Of a DNA stretch of 64,000 bases, positions 44,257-53,178 are shown one piece after another. The position numbers and the translations under genes are program-made. The notes under the pieces were generated by a model, which saw nothing but the letters and a program-made list of their open reading frames with translations, had not been told where the DNA came from and made no database searches. Location: positions 60,627-124,626 of the forward strand of contig CAWDMN010000011.1 in NCBI GenBank assembly GCA_963803155.1, written 5' to 3'. Source of the DNA: CAWDMN01 sp963803155. GTDB lineage: Bacteria > Acidobacteriota > Terriglobia > Versatilivoradales > Versatilivoraceae. The number at the start of each line of letters is the position of its first letter. The first letter of the stretch is position 1.

Positions 44257-45720
44257 ATGAATCGTTCTGGTATAAAGCAATCGATGAAATCGGCGAAAAT
44301 ATTTTTTCGGGTCATTTTCCTCTTGGGTCTGACCATGGCGAGTATGGGATCGGACAGGGGAGACAATAGTTTTATCCGCATCAATAGGCGCAACTCCGGG
44401 TATTTGGAACAATCTGACGGGAGAACCTACATTCCGATTGGTCTGAATCTGATTCATCCGGATCAGCGAGCGGCCCACGATGAAAAGGAGGGGCTCAATC
44501 AAATGGGGCGTTGGATGGAACAGCTCTCTCGCTTTGGGGGAAATTATATCCGCCTGTGGTTAAGCGCACCCTTTTGGGATGTGGAAAGGGAAAGAAGCGG
44601 GCAATATGAGGAGCAGCAATTGCTTCGCATCAAACAGGTCCTCGAGATTGCCCGCCGGCAAGGCATTCGCGTTAAGCTGACTCTGGAGCATTTTAGGACT
44701 ATCGATGGGCCGGGCCCTCAACCCTGGGCACATAAGCCTTTGCACCTGATATCCAATGGAGGCCCCGCTACCGGCACCGCGGACTTTTTTGACGGCGCTG
44801 CTTCGCGAGATCAATTCAAGCGCAAGCTGCAATGGTACGCCAAAAATATTGGAGAAGATCCAGTGGTTTATGGGTGGGAACTCTGGAATGAGATCAACGC
44901 GGTGGCCGCCGGAGATCATCTTGGCTGGACGGAAGTGATGCTCGAGGAATTGCACCGTCTCTTCCCAAGACAGATGGCGATGCAGAGTTTGGGCAGCTTC
45001 GATTCCACCGATGTCAGGGAGCTTTATCGCAGGATGATGCTCTTGCACGGGAACGATGTTGCACAAGTCCACAGATATCTCGATTTGGGTGCGGCCCTGG
45101 AGGTTTGCCATGGTCCGGTCGATGTTTTGGCCGCTGAGGCAGTGCGGGAGCTGAGAGCTTTTCATCCGGGCAAGCCTGTGCTGCTGGCCGAAAGCGGCGC
45201 CGTGGAGGCTGGACATGCAGGGCCTTTTAAACTTTATTCAAAAGACCGTTCCGGCATTATCCTGCATGACATTCTATTTGCCCCCTTCTTCGCTGGTGCG
45301 GCTGGACCGGGCCAATGTTGGCATTGGGACTCTTATGTGGACCGAAACGATCTTTGGTTCCAATTTGGCCGGTTTGCGGAGGCAGTCAAAGACTTGGATC
45401 CCGCCGCTGAATCGTTCCGTCCGGGAATGCTCCAGCATGCCAGACTTCGGATCTATTCGCTGGAAGGGAATTCGACTTGTCTGCTCTGGTGCCGTGATAC
45501 GCGGAACGATTGGAGAACGGAGCTGCAACAAGACATTGCCCCGGAAATCCTTTCTCGAGCCGTCCTCTCTCTGGAAGGATTACATCTTCCCCAGGGAAAA
45601 ATTCGCGCCCAGTTTTATGATCCATGGAAAGACAGTTGGAGTGAGGGCAAATTGAAGAAGGCATCCCTGCGGCTGCCTTCTTTTTCCCGATCGATTGTAG
45701 TGCGCATCAGTGGGAAATAA
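44257..45720 (+). CDS. GH5-like secreted glycoside hydrolase
   Basis: 487 residues from the ATG at 44257 with TAGGAGGGTT upstream. A signal peptide (IFFRVIFLLGLTMASMG) is followed by the start of a (beta/alpha)8 barrel (TYIPIGLNLIHPD, NYIRLWLSAPFW). The clan GH-A pair is visible: acid/base in YGWELWNEIN (Asn211-Glu212) and nucleophile in VLLAESGA (Glu312), the standard spacing for cellulase/mannanase-type enzymes. A C-terminal ~110-residue beta-rich part follows. It probably cleaves a beta-linked polysaccharide outside the cytoplasm; substrate class is not decided by sequence alone. Confidence 0.8.
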   Translation: MNRSGIKQSMKSAKIFFRVIFLLGLTMASMGSDRGDNSFIRINRRNSGYLEQSDGRTYIPIGLNLIHPDQRAAHDEKEGLNQMGRWMEQLSRFGGNYIRLWLSAPFWDVERERSGQYEEQQLLRIKQVLEIARRQGIRVKLTLEHFRTIDGPGPQPWAHKPLHLISNGGPATGTADFFDGAASRDQFKRKLQWYAKNIGEDPVVYGWELWNEINAVAAGDHLGWTEVMLEELHRLFPRQMAMQSLGSFDSTDVRELYRRMMLLHGNDVAQVHRYLDLGAALEVCHGPVDVLAAEAVRELRAFHPGKPVLLAESGAVEAGHAGPFKLYSKDRSGIILHDILFAPFFAGAAGPGQCWHWDSYVDRNDLWFQFGRFAEAVKDLDPAAESFRPGMLQHARLRIYSLEGNSTCLLWCRDTRNDWRTELQQDIAPEILSRAVLSLEGLHLPQGKIRAQFYDPWKDSWSEGKLKKASLRLPSFSRSIVVRISGK

Positions 45721-45827
45721 TTACCCGCCAGCTTCATCTGTGAACGGCAATCTCGGCAACCTGAATGGATCTCCAGAAAAAGATGCCGCTGTTTGTAATC
45801 GGATTTGTTTGACTATATGGGGGATTT

Positions 45828-48005
45828 ATGAAAAGTTTTCCAAGATTACCTGTTTCATTTTGCTCCGCGAGAACAAAAAAAATGATCCCTGCATGGGAAA
45901 AAGCCGGATTGAATTTCTTAATGGTGATGATGGGAGTGATTATGCAGAGTTGTAATAAGAGCACGTTGCCGGCTGCACCCATGGCCAAAAGAGTACCGCA
46001 TGAAACCAAAATTCATGGTGTCACCTTAAAAGACGACTATTTCTGGATCAGGAATAAAAACAACCCGGAAGTAAAAGCCTATCTGGATGCGGAAAACGCC
46101 TATGCTGATTCCGTTATGGCTTCCACCCAGAATTTTCAAGAAGCGCTCTATCATGAGATCTTGAGCCATATTAAAGAAACGGATGTGCGCGTCCCTTACC
46201 AGGAAGGAAAATATTTTTATTACTCTCGGACAGAGCAGGGGAAGCAATATCCGATTTTTTGCCGGAAGGAAGGAAGTCCGGAAGCGGCGGAAGAGATCAT
46301 TCTCGATCAGAATGAACTGGCCAAGGGCGAAAAATTCATGGGAATTGCGGTGATGTCGGTGAGCGAAGACGGCAACCTGCTGGCCTATTCCACTGACAAT
46401 ACCGGTTTCCGGCAATACAAATTGCGTGTTCGGGATCTGCGGACCGGGAAAGATTTTCCTGAAGTGATGGAAAAGACCGGTTCAGTAGCGTGGGCCTCAG
46501 ACAACCAGGCGCTTTTTTATACAGTGGAAGATTCCGCCAAGCGGCAATACCGGTTATATCGTCATCGAGTGGGGACCAAAGCTTCCGGAGATGTGCTCAT
46601 CCTTGAAGAAAAAGATGAACGATTCGATCTCAGTGTGGATAAATCACTCAGCCGCAAATTCCTATTCGTGATGAGTCATAGCCACACAACATCGGAAATT
46701 CGTTTTCTGCCCGCGGATTGCCCCGAGAAGGAATGGAAGTTGATTGCCCCTCGTGTGGTGAACGAGGAATATTTTGTCGATCATCGGGGCGATTCATTTT
46801 ATATTCGCACCAATAAGGATGGACGTGCATTTTCTATATATACCACGCCAGTTCAGTACCCCGGCCGAAAGAATTGGAAAGAACTGATCCCTCTTCGACC
46901 TGATGTGATGTTGGAAGGTCATGATTTGTTTGCAAATTATCTCGTCCTCTGGGAACGTAAGGAGGGTCTGCAGCGGATACAGATCCGGGATTTGCGGGAC
47001 AATCAAGAGCAACAGGTTTCTTTTCCGGATGCCGCCTATACGCTCTATCCCGGCGCCAACCGGGTTTGGAATGCCACAAAAATTCGCTTTCATTACCAAT
47101 CTCCGGTCACGCCTGAATCGGTGTACGATTACGATATTGCGAAAAAGGAATCTTCTCTTCTCAAACAACAGGAAGTTCCGGGGGAATTCGACCGGAACAA
47201 TTATCAGGTGGAAAGAATTTTTGCGACTGCATCAGATGGGGTAAAAGTCCCTGTTACCGTGGTGTATCGGAAGGCAGTCAAAAAAGATGGAAGCGCCCCC
47301 CTTTATCTTTACGGGTATGGTTCCTATGGCTACCCCAATGATCCCTCCTTTGCGAGTTCCCGCCTGGCCTTGTTGGATCGGGGTGTCGTGGTTGCTTTGA
47401 GTCATATCCGGGGAGGGGGAGATCTGGGCAAGCCCTGGCATGATGATGGCCGGATGAACAAGAAGATGAATACCTTTACCGACTTCATTGCGGTTGCGGA
47501 GCACTTGGTCAGGGAAAAATACGCCGCGCGCGATAAGATTGCCATCGAAGGTGCAAGTGCCGGAGGGTTGCTGATGGGCGCCGTGACTAATCTGCGGCCG
47601 GAACTGTGGAGAGCGGTGGTTTCCCATGTTCCGTTCGTGGATGTAATCAACACGATGCTGGATGCCTCTCTGCCCTTGACCATAACGGAATATGAGGAGT
47701 GGGGGAATCCTAGTAAGAAGGAAGAATTCGAATGGATGAAGAAATATTCCCCTTATGATAATTTGCAGGCCAAGGCGTATCCAGCCATGCTGGTCAAAAC
47801 CTCCTTTAATGACAGCCAGGTGATGTACTGGGAGCCCGCCAAATATGTGGCCAGGCTGAGGACGCTGAAAACGGATCCTAATCTGCTCTTGCTGAAAACC
47901 AATATGGACGCGGGACACGGCGGTTCTTCGGGGAGATACGATCACTTGAAGGAAATCGCCTTTGATTTTGCCTTTATCCTGACCCAGCTCGGGATCGAGA
48001 AATGA
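45828..48005 (+). CDS. Oligopeptidase B-like serine peptidase (S9A), lipoprotein form
   Basis: 725 residues from the ATG at 45828 (GGGGGAT upstream). The N-terminal beta-propeller is followed by the peptidase domain: LYGYGSYGYPNDPSF, SHIRGGGDLGKPWHDDG, nucleophile in EGASAGGLLMG (Ser577), Asp662 in FNDSQV and His697 in DAGHGGSSG. These blocks are those of oligopeptidase B, which cleaves peptides after Lys/Arg. Unlike the cytosolic enzyme, this one has a ~40-residue leader ending in a lipobox-like IMQSC, so it is probably a membrane-attached lipoprotein, perhaps digesting peptides in the periplasm. Confidence 0.9.
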   Translation: MKSFPRLPVSFCSARTKKMIPAWEKAGLNFLMVMMGVIMQSCNKSTLPAAPMAKRVPHETKIHGVTLKDDYFWIRNKNNPEVKAYLDAENAYADSVMASTQNFQEALYHEILSHIKETDVRVPYQEGKYFYYSRTEQGKQYPIFCRKEGSPEAAEEIILDQNELAKGEKFMGIAVMSVSEDGNLLAYSTDNTGFRQYKLRVRDLRTGKDFPEVMEKTGSVAWASDNQALFYTVEDSAKRQYRLYRHRVGTKASGDVLILEEKDERFDLSVDKSLSRKFLFVMSHSHTTSEIRFLPADCPEKEWKLIAPRVVNEEYFVDHRGDSFYIRTNKDGRAFSIYTTPVQYPGRKNWKELIPLRPDVMLEGHDLFANYLVLWERKEGLQRIQIRDLRDNQEQQVSFPDAAYTLYPGANRVWNATKIRFHYQSPVTPESVYDYDIAKKESSLLKQQEVPGEFDRNNYQVERIFATASDGVKVPVTVVYRKAVKKDGSAPLYLYGYGSYGYPNDPSFASSRLALLDRGVVVALSHIRGGGDLGKPWHDDGRMNKKMNTFTDFIAVAEHLVREKYAARDKIAIEGASAGGLLMGAVTNLRPELWRAVVSHVPFVDVINTMLDASLPLTITEYEEWGNPSKKEEFEWMKKYSPYDNLQAKAYPAMLVKTSFNDSQVMYWEPAKYVARLRTLKTDPNLLLLKTNMDAGHGGSSGRYDHLKEIAFDFAFILTQLGIEK

Positions 48006-48123
48006 CATTTCCTAATTGCCCGCACTCCATGGAAGGGACTTGCGCCACCGGCTGATGAGCGATTCATTATTCTTCAAAGCAACCTGGCGCATGAGTAATC
48101 ATCCTGAATGAGGAGCCATTCCA

Positions 48124-49320
48124 ATGTCCGACAAGATGGATCAGCTTTATCGACAGCGTATGGAACGATATTTCACAACGATGCAAAACGGGAAGGCGGA
48201 CATGATCCCGATTCGTCCGTTTGTCGCGGAATTTACCGCTAAGTATGCCGGCCTTACCTGCCAGGAAGTGGCCCATGATTATAACAAGGCGTTCCTGGCG
48301 GCCCGTAAGTGTGCGGCGGATTTTGATTGGGATGCCGTGGTGGCCAACATGGTTTATGTTTGGACTGGCCTAACTCAGGGGATCGGTCTCAAATATTATG
48401 GCATTCCTGGGATTGATGTTCCAGCGGACACGGCTTTTCAATACCGGGAGCCTCCCGAACAGAATGCATTCATGCGGGCTGATGAATACGATCTGCTGAT
48501 TAAGGACCCGGTCGATTTTCTCTTCAATACTTGGTTGCCGCGGGTTTCCAGCGAAGTTGCTCCCATCGGTTCGCCGGCGACATACCGGAACAACCTGTCC
48601 TTCCTGAAAGGCGGCATGTCGATGATGCAGTATTTTTATGCATTTGGTCCTCAAGTGGAAGCGCTGCGCCGCGAATCCGGCACGGTGTCAGCCATCTCGG
48701 GAATTTTTAAAGCTCCCTTGGACATCATTGCCGACAAGATGCGAGGCTATTTGGGGCTGGCCATGGACTTGCTCGAGCAGCCCGATAAAGTGCTGGAAGC
48801 CTGCAAGGCCCTCATGCCTCATCTGTTGCATGTTGCCCTGTCCGGGGCGGATCCCGACAAAAAAGTTCCTATCGGCTTTTGGATGCATCGCGGCTGTGTC
48901 CCTTTCATTTCCATGAAACATTTTGAGAATATTTATTGGGCCACAGTTCGCCCTTTGGTGGAAGCCATCTGGGGAAAGGGCCACCAGGTGCTTTTTTACG
49001 CTGAAGGCAAATGGGGTCCGCATCTGACTGCGTTCACGGAACTGCCTGACCGGAGCATTGTCTATCATTGCGATCAGGATGACATCCTTCAGGTAAAGAA
49101 GATTCTGGGACATAAGTTCTGCATCAGTGGGGGAATCTCCAATGTTGCCTTGGCTTTTGGGACTCCGGAAAAAGTGAAAGACGAATGCAAGAGAATCATC
49201 GATGGTGTCGGCCGTGACGGAGGATATATTATGGATGCCAGCGCCATCGTGCAGAATGACGCTCAAATTGAGAACATCCGGGCGATGACGGAAGTGACCA
49301 GGGAGTACGGAGTGTATTAA
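48124..49320 (+). CDS. Uroporphyrinogen decarboxylase-like (UroD superfamily) protein
   Basis: 398 residues from the ATG at 48124, with GAGGAG upstream. It has the UroD/MtaA-type barrel order: MDQLYRQRMERYFTTMQNGK, IPIRPFVAEFTAKYAG, a central FKAPLDIIADKMRGYLG, KVLEACKALMPHLLHVAL, and the C-terminal FCISGGISNVALAFGTPEKV with MDASAIVQNDAQIEN. True heme-pathway UroD signatures at the N-terminus are absent, so methyltransfer to corrinoid proteins (MtaA/CmuA-like) or another decarboxylation is more likely. No corrinoid protein gene is adjacent. Confidence 0.8.
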   Translation: MSDKMDQLYRQRMERYFTTMQNGKADMIPIRPFVAEFTAKYAGLTCQEVAHDYNKAFLAARKCAADFDWDAVVANMVYVWTGLTQGIGLKYYGIPGIDVPADTAFQYREPPEQNAFMRADEYDLLIKDPVDFLFNTWLPRVSSEVAPIGSPATYRNNLSFLKGGMSMMQYFYAFGPQVEALRRESGTVSAISGIFKAPLDIIADKMRGYLGLAMDLLEQPDKVLEACKALMPHLLHVALSGADPDKKVPIGFWMHRGCVPFISMKHFENIYWATVRPLVEAIWGKGHQVLFYAEGKWGPHLTAFTELPDRSIVYHCDQDDILQVKKILGHKFCISGGISNVALAFGTPEKVKDECKRIIDGVGRDGGYIMDASAIVQNDAQIENIRAMTEVTREYGVY

Positions 49321-49526
49321 GGAGACCGGAGACAGGAGGCGGGAGACTGGAGACGGTAGACACTCGAGAGAAGACAGAGGACTGAGGTCAGAGGACAATA
49401 GGCTGCAAATTTTAGAGGGCAATTTTCCCAGCTACTGCTTACCCTTCATCGCCAAATGCCTAGTGTCTCCCCCCTTCCGTCTCTCTTTTTCCGGCGGAGC
49501 ATTTTCTACGTGACAGAGAGGAGCCT

Positions 49527-49697
49527 ATGGATAATTCAGAAATGATCGCGAAAAGGCCGGGGGTTTGTTTTCCCTGGGAGGAAAAGTTGAAGGAACTCCC
49601 TGAGATAATTGGAGACAAGGAACTGGCGCAAAAAGTCTGGGAGGATATAGACTCTTTGGCCTACACCTACATTTGGCAGTGCGTTCTCTCTTTTTAG
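49527..49697 (+). CDS. Small hypothetical protein (56 residues)
   Basis: ATG at 49527 with AGAGGAG directly upstream, reading to TAG at 49695-49697. The product begins MDNSEMIAKRPGVCFPWEEK and ends WQCVLSF. It is acidic, with an amphipathic middle (LKELPEIIGDKELAQKVWED) and a tail rich in Tyr/Trp. No family is recognised. It could be a genuine small gene or the remaining start of a longer truncated one. The downstream sequence does not continue any similarity that I can see. Confidence 0.4.
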   Translation: MDNSEMIAKRPGVCFPWEEKLKELPEIIGDKELAQKVWEDIDSLAYTYIWQCVLSF

Positions 49698-49899
49698 AGC
49701 CTTTATATTAACTGCCCTTCTTTCACATAGGATAGGTCAGCTCGAAAAGCGAGAAGCAATGGGGAGGCTGCACCCAAGCCTTGATGCGGTACGCGCCGTT
49801 GCGATAACACATTCCTCTCAGGAATCATATTCACTCAGACACGGGTCCTTTTCTTTGACTTCCAAGGAAATTAAAGGGCATGGTTTTGTGCCGCTACTC

Positions 49900-50103
49900 T
49901 GATCACTCGCTTGCGCTTCGTGCTTTTTGGCCATGCAAGGCGGCATCGTTTTACCAGGCCAAAAGCGCGAAGTGATAACGAGCGATCAGCCAGGTTTATT
50001 CTGGGCCGCCGCCCTGATCACTTGCTGTCGCTTCGTGCTTTTTGGCTGTGCAAGGCGGCATCGTTTTACCAAGCCAAAAGCGCGAAGCGATAACGAGCGA
50101 TCA
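49900..50103. repeat. Tandem pair of TGATCA-ended hairpin repeats
   Basis: Two units about 115 bases apart. Each has a left arm TGATCACTYGCTKNCGCTTC, continuing GTGCTTTTTGGC, and a complementary right arm GCCAAAAGCGCGAAG, continuing RATAACGAGCGATCA. The loop CAAGGCGGCATCGTTTTACC is shared. A third, shorter relative is at 52925-53000. Confidence 0.75.
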
Positions 50104-50582
50104 GCTCACCTTCACGGGCGTCGGTTTTTGATTTCCTCAATCGCGGGACATCCTGTCTCTATCTTCATCTTCTGCCGGTGCAAACAGAGACGGTAGGCGC
50201 GGAGTCAATGCCACAGCCGGCGCCGCATCTTATTTGACCTCCATTGGGAATGCGCCCATTTCAACAGCATTCTTCCCCAAGACTTCTTTTTTTGTATAAT
50301 GAGGAACGAATCGGCGGATCGGAATTCCATATGCCGGAAGCATTCGGGAGACCGGGAGCCGGTTCAATGGGGAAACGCCACTACATTTCAATTCTCTTTA
50401 TGGCCAAGATAAGATTTCCCGCCGATCTTTCTCAATTAGGCTTTTTTAAAAACCTTCGCCGGGCAGAACCGATGAAGACCTGCTCTGGAACATGGTTTCC
50501 AGCGGGAATGTACCCTCTCTGTTACTGATGGTTGATCCATGATATCATTTCGATCATTCCTTTATAAAGGATGGGAGCTTTT

Positions 50583-52700
50583 ATGAAGAAAAACAATGGT
50601 TGTTTGCCGGCACATCAGGTGGTTCGTGTATTTATCTTTTTGGTTCTGATCTATGGATTAATTCTACCATCTCCGCTGAGTCTGCATCTTCGCGCCCAAA
50701 ATCAGCCTCAAGCTGGCACGCCAGTGACCATTGACCTGGTGGTGCGGGATAAAAAGGGGCAGCTGATCACGGACCTGAAAGAATCGGACGTGGAGATTTC
50801 CGAGGACGGCGCCAAACAGAAAGTGACGGGCTTGCGGCTGGTGAACGCGGCGGCCTCCGCTGCCAATCAGGCCGATCCATTGCAGAAAGTCAAATTAGTT
50901 ACGTTCTTGTTTGAACAAATGCAGACGAACCCGGAGGCCCAAAAGGTCGCTCTGCAGGCTATTCAGAGTTTTATGGCAACGGATTTGGATCAGAATGTGA
51001 TGATTGGCATGTTTGTGCTCGATATGCGTCTCAACCTCGTCCAGCAATACACCAATAAAAAAGAGGTCATCCTGGCTGCCGCCAAGAAGGCGTTGAGTTC
51101 TTCCCGTGAAGAGCTGCGAATAGGGTCCGAAGCAATCCAGCAAGGCTTGTCTGGGATTGCCAATGGGATGGCCGCACCGGAGGGGAAACCGGAGCTGGGC
51201 GGCTCGGGAGATCGGCAATTGGATGCCCGGATGGCTCAATTGTCCACTAAGATTCTGAGCCATCAGGATACACAGTCCAGCCAAGGTGGGTGGCGGACGA
51301 TGGCAGCATCTATGCGGGCGATCGGAGAGGAACAGGAGGTCGTTTCCGGCCGAAAGACCCTCCTCTATTTTTCCTGGGGAATCTGGATCCCCACCGAACA
51401 GGTGGATACCTTACAGAATTTGCAGGGCACTTTGACACGCGCCCACGTGAGTGTTTATCCCGTTTATGTTGCGGGCCTCTCCATGTGGAGCCAGGCCCAG
51501 GACACCCGACAGGCGCTCACCGACATTACGCGCGATGCTGCTTCATCGACCGCCAACCCGGGAGGGAGGACGATCGAAAATGCCGAATCCACGATGAGGT
51601 CGAACGGTCTTCAGACCATGAACGATTTTGCCAAAGGCACGTCTGGAGTGGTCATGGGTGAGTCCAATGATTTCAAGGGGCCCATGCAACAACTGGCGGG
51701 GGATATCAACAATTATTACGAGGTCTCTTACATTCCGACCAACGGCAAGCTGGATGGAACGTTCCGGAAAGTGAATATCAAGGTTTCCCGCGCCAAAACC
51801 GTGCTTACCCGCAATGGATACTTGGCGCTACCCGCGGGGGCTGCGGCCAGTTCCGCTGCGGTCGCGCTGCCCTACGAAGCTCCTCTATTGGCAGCCTTGA
51901 ATCAGCCCGCTCCCGCTCATGCTTTTGACTACCGAACGAAGATACCTTATTTCGAGTCTAGAAATGGCAAGCAGCGGCGAATGGTCATCATGGAAATCCC
52001 CTTTGCCAATCTCACCATTGCCGAGGATGCCAAAGCTAAAAAATGTCGTAGTCAATTGGCTCTCATGGCCGTTTTCAAGGACGCCGATGGCAAGGTGGCG
52101 GAAAAAGTCAGCGACTACTACCCCTTTGAATGGCCCTTAGATCGGCTGGAAGCCATAAAGAAAGGGAGTTTTACCTGGAATAAACAGGTTCAGCTGCCGC
52201 AGGGAAAATACACGGTTGAAACCGTTGTGTACGACAGGGCATCGGAAAAAATGAGCATTGTGAAAACACCAATCGAAGTATCGGCCGGGGAGACAGGCCT
52301 TCAGTTGAGCAGCCTAAGCGTTATCAAGAAGGCAGATCAAGCGAATGCCAATGATGCCGAGGCCGGCAGCCCCTTTCGCCTGGGAAGCCAGAAACTGTCC
52401 CCCTTTGTAGATGAACCGGTCATGTTGAAAATCGGCGATCCCCTTATTCTCTATTTTGTGGCCTACCCTTCACCACAATCTACCGATAAACCACAACTGA
52501 AATTGCAAGTCATTCAAGGAGGAATTTCCTTGGGAGAAATCCCCGCCGAACTGCCCGCCGCTGACGCGCAAGGTAGGATTCAGTATACGGGGACTTTGCC
52601 CACCAACGCCTTCCCTCCTGGAAATTACGAATTCAAGGCCAAGGTAACCCAAGGGAATACAACTGCCGAAACCAAAACGGCAGTCAACCTGATTCAATAG
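50583..52700 (+). CDS. VWFA-related protein, acidobacterial type, copy 1
   Basis: 705 residues from the ATG at 50583 (GGGAG upstream; an ATG four codons earlier is part of that site). After a hydrophobic leader (VFIFLVLIYGLILPSPLSLH), the region VTIDLVVRDKKGQLITDLKE and EISEDGAKQKVTG matches the N-terminus of TIGR03436 proteins. The A-domain-like part includes SGRKTLLYFSWGIWIP and VVMGESNDFKGPMQQLAGDI. The usual metal site DxSxS is not seen; the strand reads KLVTFLFEQM. A C-terminal beta-rich domain follows (YTVETVVYDR, GNYEFKAKV). Probably secreted; molecular function unknown. Confidence 0.85.
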   Translation: MKKNNGCLPAHQVVRVFIFLVLIYGLILPSPLSLHLRAQNQPQAGTPVTIDLVVRDKKGQLITDLKESDVEISEDGAKQKVTGLRLVNAAASAANQADPLQKVKLVTFLFEQMQTNPEAQKVALQAIQSFMATDLDQNVMIGMFVLDMRLNLVQQYTNKKEVILAAAKKALSSSREELRIGSEAIQQGLSGIANGMAAPEGKPELGGSGDRQLDARMAQLSTKILSHQDTQSSQGGWRTMAASMRAIGEEQEVVSGRKTLLYFSWGIWIPTEQVDTLQNLQGTLTRAHVSVYPVYVAGLSMWSQAQDTRQALTDITRDAASSTANPGGRTIENAESTMRSNGLQTMNDFAKGTSGVVMGESNDFKGPMQQLAGDINNYYEVSYIPTNGKLDGTFRKVNIKVSRAKTVLTRNGYLALPAGAAASSAAVALPYEAPLLAALNQPAPAHAFDYRTKIPYFESRNGKQRRMVIMEIPFANLTIAEDAKAKKCRSQLALMAVFKDADGKVAEKVSDYYPFEWPLDRLEAIKKGSFTWNKQVQLPQGKYTVETVVYDRASEKMSIVKTPIEVSAGETGLQLSSLSVIKKADQANANDAEAGSPFRLGSQKLSPFVDEPVMLKIGDPLILYFVAYPSPQSTDKPQLKLQVIQGGISLGEIPAELPAADAQGRIQYTGTLPTNAFPPGNYEFKAKVTQGNTTAETKTAVNLIQ

Positions 52701-52723
52701 GGGAACCATTCCAGCTTGGTGAA

Positions 52724-52753
52724 AAAACGGCCCTGTCCAAGCAGGGCCGTTTT
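52724..52753 (+). terminator. Intrinsic terminator after VWFA copy 1
   Basis: AAAACGGCCCTG (52724-52735) faces CAGGGCCGTTTT (52742-52753) with a six-base loop; the 3' arm ends in T residues. This is a good rho-independent terminator just after the stop. Confidence 0.85.
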
Positions 52754-52812
52754 AAAATAGCGTAATTGCTCCGGCCTGGGCACTTTCACTCCCTAGAAAA
52801 TCCCGGGGCCAG

Positions 52813-52845
52813 AGACCTCACAGGTCTTGGAGACCTGTGAGGTCT
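52813..52845. repeat. Perfect 15-bp palindrome with 3-base loop
   Basis: AGACCTCACAGGTCT (52813-52827) and its exact complement AGACCTGTGAGGTCT (52831-52845) around TGG. From general knowledge, this GACCT(C/G)(A/G)CAGGTCT hairpin is a widely scattered repeat in unrelated bacteria. Confidence 0.7.
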
Positions 52846-52849
52846 GGGG

Positions 52850-52903
52850 ATTTTCATTGTCTTGTTGTGCCGGCGACGCTGGCATGAGCGGCTCGCTGGA
52901 AAT
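52850..52903. repeat. ATTTTC-GAAAAT palindromic repeat, copy 3
   Basis: ATTTTCATTGTCTTGTTGTG, then CCGGCGACGCTGGCATGAGC and GGCTCGCTGGAAAT; same family as copies at 37.5, 37.7 and 59.3-59.6 kb. Confidence 0.65.
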
Positions 52904-52924
52904 TTGAAAGCGGTCCCCCCACCC

Positions 52925-53000
52925 TAATCGCTTGCTGTCGCTGCGCACTTTTGGCTTGGTTTCACCAACCCAAAAGTGCGCAGCGAAAAACGAGCGACCA
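52925..53000. repeat. Hairpin repeat related to the pair at 49.9 kb
   Basis: The left arm TAATCGCTTGCTGTCGCTGC, then GCACTTTTGG, is complementary to a right arm that starts CCAACCCAAAAGTGCGCAGC. The GCTTGCTGTCGCT and CGAGCGA words are shared with the 49.9-50.1 kb pair. Confidence 0.7.
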
Positions 53001-53178
53001 GCTTAGCTTCCCGTGCATTGGTCTGCAATTCTCAGGCTGCTGCCCTTGATTAGGCCCCCGGTTCTTGATTTGATCACTGGGCTGCGGAGAGCGGATATCT
53101 ATTGGCGCGGCATACATACGGGGATTCAGATGCTTGAGGAAAGTTGAGACAAGGGCACACTAAGGAGGGCCAAATAGC

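Larger units (their letters stand above)
49321..50582. other. Long gap with one small frame and hairpin repeats
   Basis: 1.26 kb between the UroD-like gene and the first VWFA gene. A purine-rich stretch of GGAGAC/GAGAC-like words lies at 49320-49400, one small frame at 49527-49697, and a double hairpin repeat at 49900-50103. The remainder before 50583 holds nothing recognised. Confidence 0.5.
52701..53178. other. Convergent intergenic region with several palindromes
   Basis: About 480 bases. It contains, in order, an intrinsic terminator, a perfect 15-bp palindrome, one ATTTTC-type repeat and one hairpin repeat (each listed). The part after 53000 is unassigned. Confidence 0.5.

Noticed and set aside
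49900..50103. Considered as a short CRISPR array
   Set aside because: Only two units, each a long hairpin with a conserved loop instead of a variable spacer, and no cas genes nearby.
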